Assembly (NCBI GenBank): GCA_007125255.1
Contig: SLDM01000057.1
Location: 1-7,059, forward strand
Direction: 5' to 3'
From: Phycisphaerales bacterium
Lineage (GTDB): Bacteria > Planctomycetota > Phycisphaerae > Phycisphaerales > SM1A02
DNA length: 7,059 nt
Both the position numbers and the translations under genes were made by a program. How positions within the stretch are numbered: position 1 is the first letter of the stretch; each line of letters opens with the position of its first letter. The notes beneath the pieces were generated by a model. It did not search any database. It was given only the letters and a program-made list of their open reading frames with translations, and was not told the DNA's origin. Below, one piece after another: positions 1 to 5,336 of this stretch.

Positions 1-515
1 AGCGCCTCCCGCCGGGTTTCGTCGGGGTCATCGATCAGGGCCAGAATGGAAACCGACTGACGGCCGATGGCGGCCCGCAGACGAAGGATCACCTCCGCCT
101 CCCTGCTCGCATCGCCATTCGCATCGCCGTCAAGGTCGACGATCAGCAACCCGAGCGCCTCGGTCATCCCGGGAGTTCGCACGGCCGTATGCGCATGGGC
201 CACCGAATCCAGCATCAGGACATGCTTTTCGTCCAGCCCCGCATCCATGACGGCCCGGCTCCACTCGACCCGGCACGGCGCGTCGCCGGAAACAATCATC
301 GCATTGAGGCTGGTGATTCCCGCCTGCTCCCGCGCCTTCTGCTCACGGTCCCGCCGCGTGGACACCAGCTCTTCAACCGACTCCCGTTCGATCATCACGC
401 TCCGCGGAGCGTTGATGCCGAGCCGCACCTGACGCGTGCGAACATCGAGAACCTTGATGGTGATGTTCTCACCGATCTTGATTCCACCCTCCAGTTCAGT
501 ACTGAGTACCAGCAT
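1..515 (-). CDS. csrA: CsrA domain fused to a receiver-like domain (3' end off the window)
   Basis: Likely post-transcriptional regulator: CsrA-type RNA binding joined to a response-regulator-like sensory domain. The 171 visible residues have no stop and run off the left edge. Residues 1-50 match CsrA without gaps: it begins MLVLSTELEGGIKIG and continues with LDVRTRQVRLGINAP at 23-37. The RNA-contact positions L4 and R44 are kept, but E. coli R6 and R7 are T6 and E7 here. Residues 45-67 form a charged, probably helical linker. From about 71 a receiver-like pattern appears: beta-1 AMIVSGD (72-78), beta-3 LLIVDLD with candidate phospho-acceptor D127, and beta-4 SVSILALIDD (154-163). The beta-1 acidic pair is reduced to D78 and the usual Thr/Ser after beta-4 is not evident. 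The conserved Lys would lie beyond the edge. The ATG at 515 is chosen because it starts the CsrA fold exactly and has AGGAG 10 bases upstream. The CsrA call is strong; the receiver call is inferred from pattern. Confidence 0.88.
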   Translation of the reverse strand, partial: MLVLSTELEGGIKIGENITIKVLDVRTRQVRLGINAPRSVMIERESVEELVSTRRDREQKAREQAGITSLNAMIVSGDAPCRVEWSRAVMDAGLDEKHVLMLDSVAHAHTAVRTPGMTEALGLLIVDLDGDANGDASREAEVILRLRAAIGRQSVSILALIDDPDETRREA

Positions 516-525
516 CTTTGCTCAT

Positions 526-546
526 CTCCTCTCCGATCCCGGATCG
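526..546 (-). promoter_or_regulatory. Ribosome binding site with three phased GGA triplets and a palindrome
   Basis: The leader of the CsrA-fusion gene has a Shine-Dalgarno AGGAG (526-530). On the minus strand GGA occurs at 539-537, 534-532 and 529-527, exactly 5 bases apart, and the last lies inside the Shine-Dalgarno. A palindrome CGATCC-C-GGATCG (534-546) can fold into a short stem just upstream. GGA is the core of CsrA-family binding sites, so this could be an autoregulatory site. That role is inference; such triplets also arise by chance in purine-rich leaders. Confidence 0.4.
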
Positions 547-552
547 ATTGAC

Positions 553-768
553 TCAGCCCACGAGCTGATACGGATCGAGATCGGTAACAGATTGTTCGTC
601 GTTCGCGGTTTTTGCTCCCTCCGCGAACGCAAGTGACATCAAGGCGGTCGACACTTCGCGCACCGACAGCGCGACGAAAGGGTCAACTTCACCCACCGAC
701 CGGTACCCCCTCAAGACCGGACTTCGAATTGTGATCGAGCCTGGATCACCGGTCGCCGCGAATACCAT
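553..768 (-). CDS. Small hypothetical protein upstream of the CsrA-fusion gene
   Basis: A 71-residue frame ending in TGA 37 bases before the CsrA-fusion start, on the same strand, so the two are probably co-transcribed. I do not recognise the family. The second half uses strongly GC-ending codons and reads like real protein: DPFVALSVREVSTALMSLAF is probably helical, and the protein ends DLDPYQLVG. There is no signal peptide, membrane segment or known motif. The first 24 codons have poorer codon bias, and the ATG at 768 has no clear ribosome site. A GTG at 696, preceded by GAGGGGG at about 9 bases, is a plausible alternative start giving a 47-residue protein. The reading frame is closed by a stop at 796-798, so no longer form is possible. 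It could be spurious; position and codon use favour a gene. Confidence 0.45.
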   Translation of the reverse strand: MVFAATGDPGSITIRSPVLRGYRSVGEVDPFVALSVREVSTALMSLAFAEGAKTANDEQSVTDLDPYQLVG

Positions 769-859
769 GCTCGCAGCGATCGGCCGGGCATCGCATCATG
801 GCGATACCGGTGGGCGCCGGCCCGGGCTCAGCGATCCGGATCACTTCCAGATCGCTTCC

Positions 860-886
860 GGTTCGGCGCCAACTCTTTCCCCTTTG
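860..886 (-). promoter_or_regulatory. Candidate sigma-28 (FliA-type) promoter
   Basis: On the minus strand CAAA (886-883) is followed, after exactly 15 bases, by GCCGAACC (867-860). The enterobacterial flagellar sigma-28 consensus is TAAA-N15-GCCGATAA, so 3 of 4 and 5 leading bases match at the correct spacing. It lies about 90 bases before the small gene at 768 and would drive that gene and the CsrA fusion. A link between csrA and motility genes is common in bacteria. GCCGA is frequent by chance in GC-rich DNA, so this is weak. Confidence 0.25.
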
Positions 887-983
887 GATACCTTGCGAAC
901 TTCCAAAGGTTTCACGATTCGTTACGGTCGGCGGAACATCAGGGTTTCGCCGGAATCGTGATGCGGGAAAGATTCATCAGGTT

Positions 984-1256
984 TCAAATGTAGGCCGCAA
1001 CTTCATCCAACTCGGTGCCGTTGAGCAGACGCTGCAGGACCAGCGCGCACTCCCGAAGCGCCGCCGCGGTATCCGAGTCGAGGCCGTTGTCGGCGTCTCG
1101 GTACTGTGCGTCCAGCGCAAGGATCTGCTCGAGTATACGTGACGCCTGTTGCGCCACCCGTTCGCGATCACAGGACACCGCCAGCGATTCTTCTGCGCCG
1201 TAAAACACGGACGCGGCGATGCCCCCGACCGGACCTGCCTCTTTCGTGCATCTCAT
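984..1256 (-). CDS. Small hypothetical helical protein, 90 aa
   Basis: A 90-residue frame with GC-ending codon bias throughout. I do not recognise the family. The N-terminus holds two Cys (C3 and C33) around a short GGIAASVFYGAEESLAV segment. The remainder is predominantly helix-forming and rich in Leu, Ala and charged residues (for example RILEQILALDAQYRDAD and ALVLQRLLNGTELDEVAAYI), which suggests a small helical bundle or coiled-coil partner protein. The ATG at 1256 is preferred over an in-frame GTG at 1280 because GAGGT lies 6 bases before it, an excellent ribosome site. The start overlaps the stop of an upstream frame by four bases (ATGA). Probably cytoplasmic; there is no signal or membrane segment. 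It lies on the same strand as the CsrA-fusion gene, with 215 bp to the next gene. Confidence 0.55.
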   Translation of the reverse strand: MRCTKEAGPVGGIAASVFYGAEESLAVSCDRERVAQQASRILEQILALDAQYRDADNGLDSDTAAALRECALVLQRLLNGTELDEVAAYI

Positions 1257-1456
1257 TGTGACCTCATCTCTCTCAAACACCCTCTAACACCCGTCCAATA
1301 CTTCGGGGGGGAGCACGTCTTCCCCTCAGTCTCCGCGGACGAGATCGTTGCAACACGCGGTGCAACCTCCTCGCCAGCGATCCGGAGAATGCGTGCTTCC
1401 TTCAGTCTGCCAATCTCCCGGTCTGCATCTTTCCAGTCGTGCCGGCGGCGAGTCAT
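1253..1456 (-). CDS. Doubtful small basic open reading frame, 67 aa
   Basis: From the ATG at 1456 this frame encodes 67 residues, beginning MTRRRHDWKDADREIGRLKE and rich in Arg and Lys. Its TGA overlaps the ATG of the 90-residue gene as ATGA, an arrangement typical of translational coupling. The frame stays open upstream to an ATG at 1516, but that start sits against the T-run of a terminator-like structure and is unlikely. Against it: no ribosome site before 1456, mixed codon bias in the second half, and an unlikely-looking C-terminus (SPPKYWTGVRGCLREMRSQ). It may be a leader-type frame or noncoding. Confidence 0.25.
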   Translation of the reverse strand: MTRRRHDWKDADREIGRLKEARILRIAGEEVAPRVATISSAETEGKTCSPPKYWTGVRGCLREMRSQ

Positions 1457-1466
1457 GGCAGCCGGG

Positions 1467-1498
1467 CACGTTCCACGTGTATACCGATGCTTATCGGC
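1467..1498 (-). promoter_or_regulatory. Inverted repeat next to a GCCGATAA motif
   Basis: The minus strand carries GCCGATAA (1498-1491), identical to the sigma-28 minus-10 consensus. The matching TAAA is absent at the right spacing (CATG instead). Just downstream is the inverted repeat CACGT-TCC-ACGTG (1467-1479), which could be an operator for the small-gene cluster to the left. GCCGATAA also forms part of a small stem, CCGAT-GCTT-ATCGG, which is a competing explanation. Confidence 0.2.
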
Positions 1499-1506
1499 AG
1501 CGGGTG

Positions 1507-1542
1507 AAAAAAACATGAGGGTCCGCAGGAGAATATGCGGAC
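1507..1542 (-). terminator. Possible intrinsic terminator downstream of the S8 protease gene
   Basis: On the minus strand a perfect 7-bp stem, GTCCGCA (1542-1536) with TGCGGAC (1527-1521) and an 8-base loop, is followed after 7 bases by seven T residues (1513-1507). The gap between stem and T-run is longer than in a strong terminator. It lies about 280 bases beyond the protease stop codon and could end that transcript before the small-gene cluster begins. Confidence 0.4.
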
Positions 1543-1822
1543 AGTCGCGCGCACCATCCGGCCGTCATCGGCAGGCCGTGAGGGGGCGTCCGGCGGCTTC
1601 GCCGGGCCCTTCGGGGGCCGAGCGGCCCGGAAGCGTCGCCGCGGCCGCGGATTCGCTCCGAATCAATTCAAAAAGGCGCTTCTCCCTCAACCCCGGGGGG
1701 GGGACGTGACCAACGATGACATGAGGAGCGATAATCCATGCGCGCCGATCGTTCGCCGTTGAGAGAGATTCCGCATTCTCCGCATCATGAATGCGACGGA
1801 CCGATTCGGCCGCGCACGCGCG
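1543..1822. other. Gene-free G/C-rich stretch
   Basis: No credible gene on either strand. Frames present here are Arg-, Gly- and Pro-rich translations of skewed DNA. It holds small hairpins, CGGC-TTC-GCCG (1594-1604) and GGCCC-TTCGG-GGGCC (1605-1619), a run of nine G (1695-1703), and an inverted repeat CGCATTC / GAATGCG (1772-1778 and 1789-1795) just past the protease stop. None has a T-run, so none is a clear terminator. Confidence 0.6.
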
Positions 1823-3493
1823 TTACACCGCGCCCCACGCATCAAGCAGAATCAACAGGTCAAACACATCCACGACACCGCTGCGGTTGAGGTCCGCCGG
1901 ACAACTCCCCTCATCCGGACATGCCCCCCATGCATCGAGCAGAATCAGCAGGTCAAACACATCCACGACACCATCATCGTTGAGATCGGGTGACGGTGGG
2001 GAAAGTTGATCAAGTACCGCATTGAGCGCAGCGAACGCGTTGACGCGTCCGTGACCGGTCTGATGATCGAAACCCGGAAGATGAACATCGTCGGCCGTCG
2101 TTTCGAGGATCGACTGAATCTCATCGTGGCTCAGCGCGGGATCAAGCGTGAGCATCAGTGCCGCAATGCCCGCCACCAGCGGGGAAGCAAATGATGTCCC
2201 CGACTGAAAGCTGTACGTGGAGAAGTTGACCAGTGACCAGATGTCCCGACCCGGCGCGGCCACTGAAATCTCCGGCCCGGAATTGGAACTGCTCCACGGC
2301 GCATCCGTGTTCGTCGTCGCCCCGACGCCGATCACTTCCGGCCACCGCGCCGGGAAGGCGATCGATGAACCGAAGTTGCCCGTTGCGGCGATGACCACGG
2401 CGCCCTCGCCCCGCGCGTAGATGATCGCGTCGCGCAATGCCTGGGTGCCCACCGGAAACTGCAGACTCATATTGAGGATATCCGCCCCGGCATCGGCGGC
2501 GTAGACAACGCCGTTGGCGGTATCCGCCTCGTTGCCGGTGCAGCCGGCGAAGATCACGATCGGCATGACCTTGGTCTCCGGCGCCATGCCGGCAACACCG
2601 ATCTGGTTGTTCTTGTTCGCCGCGACCACGCCGGCGACACGCGTGCCGTGCGACTGGCAGAAATCGTCCGTCGGACCTCCCGGATTCACCGCGTTCCACC
2701 CGGGTACCAGGCGCCCGACCAGGTCATCGTGTTCATTGACGCCCGCATCGAGCACCGCCACCACGATGTCCGGCGAACCGGTGGTGATGCTCCACGCATC
2801 CAGCGCGCTGACATCGGCTCCGGCCACCCCGACATTGCCGGAGATCGACTGGCCGGTGTTATGCAGGCCGTACTGGAGCTCAAAGTGAACATCGTCGGGC
2901 GGGAGCGACGCGAGCTCGCCGTAGTAGTCCGCTTCGGCGCGATCGATCAGCCGGGGAAAGTCCCGGGCCAGTCCGGCCGCGACCTGGTCGGTCCGCTGCC
3001 CCGCGTCGACCTGAAGCAGGTAGTAGCGGTCCAGGCCGATCTCCCGCGCACGCTCTTCATTGGCGGGAAGGGGAGCGAAGAGCGGACGCATCTCCAGGGC
3101 GGCGACCGCATCGAGGCGCGCTTCGAATCGCTCGATGTCGCGATCGATCAACTGAACCTGCCCCGGATCCAGCGGTTCTGGGGGCAGTTCACCGGGCATC
3201 CGGCCGATCCCCGGGCGGCCGCCCGCGCGCTGGCGGCCGGCCAGACCGGGGCGCAGTTGCACGATGACGCGATCGATCGAGGGAGCGCCGGCCACCTGAT
3301 CCGGGTGATTCGCTTCCCCCGCTGCTCCATCCGCCATCGCCGCCCCCGCCCACACCATGCTCGCCCCGACGATGAGCAGAGCACACGGGTGCCGGGGGAT
3401 CCTCCGCACCGTACACGAGGAGGCTTTCTCCAGGCCCATCAGCCGAATCGTTGTGAAGAAGATCTGGTGAATGCGTCGGGGGTAGGTCTTCAT
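1823..3493 (-). CDS. Secreted subtilisin-family (S8) serine protease with dockerin-like tail
   Basis: Encodes a 556-residue exported endopeptidase. A hydrophobic stretch (38-53, ALLIVGASMVWAGAAMA) serves as signal core, with likely cleavage after AMA (54). Residues ~73-190 resemble a subtilase propeptide (YYLLQVDAGQ at 157). The catalytic domain (~203-495) opens with YGLHNTGQ, typical of the thermitase/fervidolysin-like group. All catalytic residues are present: D249 in AVLDAGV, H282 in SHGTRVAGV, oxyanion N373 in ATGNFG, S434 in GTSFASP. C279, three residues before the catalytic His, and C318 could form a disulfide. The tail has two EF-hand-like loops, DLNDDGVVDVFD (503-514) and DLNRSGVVDVFD (534-545), separated by C525 and C531. 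No clear ribosome site precedes the ATG at 3493. The ATG at 3439 would give a more ordinary signal peptide and is a real alternative. Substrate unknown; divergent from metK. Confidence 0.93.
   Translation of the reverse strand: MKTYPRRIHQIFFTTIRLMGLEKASSCTVRRIPRHPCALLIVGASMVWAGAAMADGAAGEANHPDQVAGAPSIDRVIVQLRPGLAGRQRAGGRPGIGRMPGELPPEPLDPGQVQLIDRDIERFEARLDAVAALEMRPLFAPLPANEERAREIGLDRYYLLQVDAGQRTDQVAAGLARDFPRLIDRAEADYYGELASLPPDDVHFELQYGLHNTGQSISGNVGVAGADVSALDAWSITTGSPDIVVAVLDAGVNEHDDLVGRLVPGWNAVNPGGPTDDFCQSHGTRVAGVVAANKNNQIGVAGMAPETKVMPIVIFAGCTGNEADTANGVVYAADAGADILNMSLQFPVGTQALRDAIIYARGEGAVVIAATGNFGSSIAFPARWPEVIGVGATTNTDAPWSSSNSGPEISVAAPGRDIWSLVNFSTYSFQSGTSFASPLVAGIAALMLTLDPALSHDEIQSILETTADDVHLPGFDHQTGHGRVNAFAALNAVLDQLSPPSPDLNDDGVVDVFDLLILLDAWGACPDEGSCPADLNRSGVVDVFDLLILLDAWGAV
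1839..1972 (-). repeat. Direct DNA repeat encoding the two dockerin-like units
   Basis: Blocks 1839-1879 and 1932-1972 are 41 bases long, 93 bp apart, and differ at two positions. 93 bp equals 31 codons, the spacing of the two protein units. Both differences are synonymous (TTG/CTG and CTT/CTC), so the encoded LLILLDA and DVFD segments are identical. This looks like an internal duplication, or ongoing conversion, kept under protein-level selection. Confidence 0.75.
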
Positions 3494-3624
3494 GGCGCTG
3501 CCGGAGCTAGTATCAGGATGGGGAGAAAGGATGAGGAAGGGGTCGATGGCACGATACGGCGTGCCGGAGAATCAACTCTAACTCCACTTTCGCACCGGAA
3601 CCCGTACAAGATGCCTTTTCGAGG

Positions 3625-3641
3625 CGATAAGCGGATTATCG
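3625..3641. promoter_or_regulatory. Perfect inverted repeat in the protease-metK divergent gap, candidate operator
   Basis: CGATAA-GCGGA-TTATCG is a perfect 6-bp inverted repeat with a 5-base centre, AT-richer than its surroundings. It is 132 bp from the protease start and about 40 bp upstream of the metK promoter. Its symmetry suggests a dimeric regulator site. As RNA it could also form a small hairpin. No regulator gene is visible in the window. Confidence 0.35.
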
Positions 3642-3680
3642 GCGCCGGGTTACCGCACAGTTCGCCCAGCTGCCCACGGG

Positions 3681-3709
3681 TTGCGGTCCGAGGCACGGCG
3701 GGCTATACT
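3681..3709 (+). promoter_or_regulatory. Probable housekeeping promoter of metK
   Basis: TTGCGG (3681-3686) and TATACT (3704-3709) are separated by exactly 17 bp. The minus-10 element is near perfect and the minus-35 keeps TTG. Transcription would start near 3716, leaving a leader of about 112 bases before the metK ATG. Confidence 0.6.
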
Positions 3710-3719
3710 TCAGTGTATT

Positions 3720-3757
3720 CATCCGAATATCCGGATGGATGCATAAAGCACACCATC
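3720..3757 (+). promoter_or_regulatory. Hairpin at the start of the metK leader with an alternative pairing
   Basis: CATCCG (3720-3725) pairs with CGGATG (3732-3737) across a 6-base loop, right after the predicted transcription start. The second arm overlaps GATGG (3734-3738), which can instead pair with CCATC (3753-3757), so the two stems exclude each other. metK is often controlled by S-adenosylmethionine-sensing leaders in other bacteria. I do not see the conserved core of a known SAM riboswitch here, and the stems are short. Confidence 0.25.
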
Positions 3758-3827
3758 AGCGGTCACCAGCCGATTGCGATCGACCGCCGCGGGACCATTT
3801 ACCCTCAATCGATGAAAGGCGTAGTCC

Positions 3828-5018
3828 ATGACGCAACTGTTCACTTCCGAATCCGTTTCGATGGGGCACCCCGACAAGGTGTCCGACCAGATCTCCGATG
3901 CCATTCTCGACGCCATGATCGCGCTCGACCCCGACTGCCGGGTGGCGTGTGAGACCCTCGTCAATACCGGTATGGCGGTCATCGCCGGTGAGGTCACCTG
4001 CCGCGGCACCGTGGATATCGCCGACATCGTTCGCAAGACCATCCTCGACATCGGCTACGACAGCGGCGACAAGGGATTTGACGGCAACAGCTGCGCGGTA
4101 CTCGTCGCCCTCGACAAACAGAGCCCCGACATCAACCAGGGCGTGGACCGCAAGAGCAAGGAAGAGCAGGGCGCGGGCGATCAGGGCCTGATGTTCGGCT
4201 TCGCCTGCCGCGAAACCGAATCGCTCATGCCCCTGCCGATCGACCTCTCCCACAAGCTCGTCGCCCGGCAGGCGGAAGTCCGTCAGAACAACACCATCCC
4301 CCACCTGCGCCCGGACGCCAAGAGCCAGGTCACCGTCGAGTACGACGGCCAGAACCCCACCCGTGTCGATACGCTCGTCATGTCCACCCAGCACGGCCCG
4401 GAGTGGACCAACGATCAGCAGGGTCTGAAAGAAGCCGTCATCGAGCACATCTTCAAGCCCGTGCTCGGCAAGTGGTGGAACGATGACATCACCATCCACG
4501 TCAACCCGACCGGCAAGTTCGAACTCGGCGGGCCCCACGGCGACGCCGGCCTGACCGGACGGAAGATCATCGTCGATACCTACGGCGGGCGCGGTCGTCA
4601 CGGCGGCGGTGCCTTCAGCGGCAAGGACCCGTCGAAGGTGGACCGCTCGGCCACCTACATGGCGCGGTACATCGCCAAGAACATCGTTGCGGCGGAGCTC
4701 GCGGATATCTGCGAAGTGCAGCTCAGCTACGCGATCGGCGTGGCCGAGCCGACCTCGGTCCACGTGGACTGCCAGGGCACCGCGAAGATCGACGAAGTGC
4801 AGATCGCCAAGCTGGTACGTGAGCACTTCAATATCACGCCCCACGGCATCATCACGTCACTCGATCTGCTGCGCCCGATCTACCGCGTGACCTCGCACCA
4901 CGGCCACTTCGGCCGCACTCCGGGCGAAGGCTGCGAAGGCAGCTTCCCCTGGGAGAAGACCGACAAAGCCGCGGCGCTGAAGGACGCGGCGAAGTCGCTC
5001 GCCGGCGCGACGGCGTAA
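3828..5018 (+). CDS. metK: S-adenosylmethionine synthetase (methionine adenosyltransferase)
   Basis: Makes S-adenosylmethionine from L-methionine and ATP, releasing phosphate and pyrophosphate; a cytoplasmic, normally tetrameric, Mg2+- and K+-dependent enzyme that supplies methyl groups. The 396-residue product has the family's usual length and signatures in order: [20 protein letters not shown] (8-27) with catalytic H14, the GAGDQG motif (115-120) followed by LMFGFA, the [17 protein letters not shown] loop (258-274), [10 protein letters not shown] (301-310), and a C-terminal FGR ... FPWEKTD (361-379). No key residue is missing. The ATG at 3828 is supported by AAAGG eight bases upstream and by the start of the conserved N-terminus. 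It appears to be a single-gene unit, with its own promoter at 3681-3709 and a strong terminator 38 bases after the stop. The protease gene upstream is divergent and functionally unrelated. Confidence 0.98.
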   Translation: MTQLFTSESVSMGHPDKVSDQISDAILDAMIALDPDCRVACETLVNTGMAVIAGEVTCRGTVDIADIVRKTILDIGYDSGDKGFDGNSCAVLVALDKQSPDINQGVDRKSKEEQGAGDQGLMFGFACRETESLMPLPIDLSHKLVARQAEVRQNNTIPHLRPDAKSQVTVEYDGQNPTRVDTLVMSTQHGPEWTNDQQGLKEAVIEHIFKPVLGKWWNDDITIHVNPTGKFELGGPHGDAGLTGRKIIVDTYGGRGRHGGGAFSGKDPSKVDRSATYMARYIAKNIVAAELADICEVQLSYAIGVAEPTSVHVDCQGTAKIDEVQIAKLVREHFNITPHGIITSLDLLRPIYRVTSHHGHFGRTPGEGCEGSFPWEKTDKAAALKDAAKSLAGATA

Positions 5019-5055
5019 TCGACCGCTCGCCGATCGATCGGAAGAAATGAATCGT

Positions 5056-5089
5056 GCGGCACCGAGTCTTCGGTGCCGCGCTTTTTTTT
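5056..5089 (+). terminator. Intrinsic terminator of metK
   Basis: A perfect 10-bp stem GCGGCACCGA / TCGGTGCCGC (5056-5065 with 5070-5079) and a GTCT loop are followed by GC and eight T residues (5082-5089). It begins 38 bases after the metK stop codon. This is a textbook Rho-independent terminator in the plus direction. Confidence 0.93.
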
Positions 5090-5130
5090 GCGCGAAGAAG
5101 GCACGGAGAGAAAGCAACGAAGGGGGCGGG

Positions 5131-5170
5131 GTGACAAAGTAACGGAGTAACGGAGTGACGAAGTGACGGC
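5131..5170. repeat. Left tandem octamer arm
   Basis: Five consecutive 8-bp units: GTGACAAA, GTAACGGA, GTAACGGA, GTGACGAA, GTGACGGC. The consensus is GTRACRRA, with phase maintained throughout. Confidence 0.85.
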
Positions 5171-5272
5171 GGAAGTGTCTGCTCTGTGGAAACGGGGACC
5201 CGGGGGCGCGAAGGATGTGTTCGGTGTTCGGAGCGGCTTCCGCGCGCGGGGCTTTCACGGCGCGCCCCCTGG

Positions 5273-5292
5273 ATTCCCGCTTCCGCGGGAAT
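5273..5292. repeat. dRS3-like hairpin repeat
   Basis: ATTCCCGC-TTCC-GCGGGAAT is a perfect 8-bp inverted repeat, flanked by CTGG on the left and GACGAG on the right. This matches the widespread ATTCCC-N8-GGGAAT repeat class, described in Neisseria as dRS3 and seen in many genomes. Conceptual translations across it give the well-known spurious strings SFPRKRESR (minus) and LDSRFRGND (plus), which confirms the repeat type rather than a gene. Confidence 0.8.
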
Positions 5293-5336
5293 GACGAGTT
5301 CTGGACCCTCGCCGACGTCACCACCCCGCCACCCCC

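Noticed and set aside
67..636. Plus-strand frames over the left edge
   Set aside because: They lie opposite the CsrA-receiver gene, whose minus-strand translation is clearly the real one.
1535..1762. Plus-strand Arg/Gly-rich frame
   Set aside because: It is a translation of G/C-skewed DNA including a nine-G run, with no ribosome site or conserved feature.
3490..3696. Minus-strand frame of 68 residues overlapping the protease start by ATGA
   Set aside because: It crosses the inverted repeat and the probable promoter region, has no ribosome site, and its sequence does not look like protein. The overlap appears to be chance.
2648..3952. Plus-strand frame of 434 residues
   Set aside because: It is antisense to the S8 protease and runs into metK in another frame. 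It has no recognisable motif and Arg/His/Pro-rich composition.
3756..4844. Long minus-strand frame (362 residues) opposite metK
   Set aside because: It is antisense to a complete, fully conserved metK. Its Val-, Asp- and Gly-rich composition is the typical mirror of GC-rich coding DNA.
4857..5324. Minus-strand frame containing SFPRKRESR
   Set aside because: This string is a well-known spurious translation of dRS3-type repeats, and the remainder is antisense to the metK 3' end and terminator.
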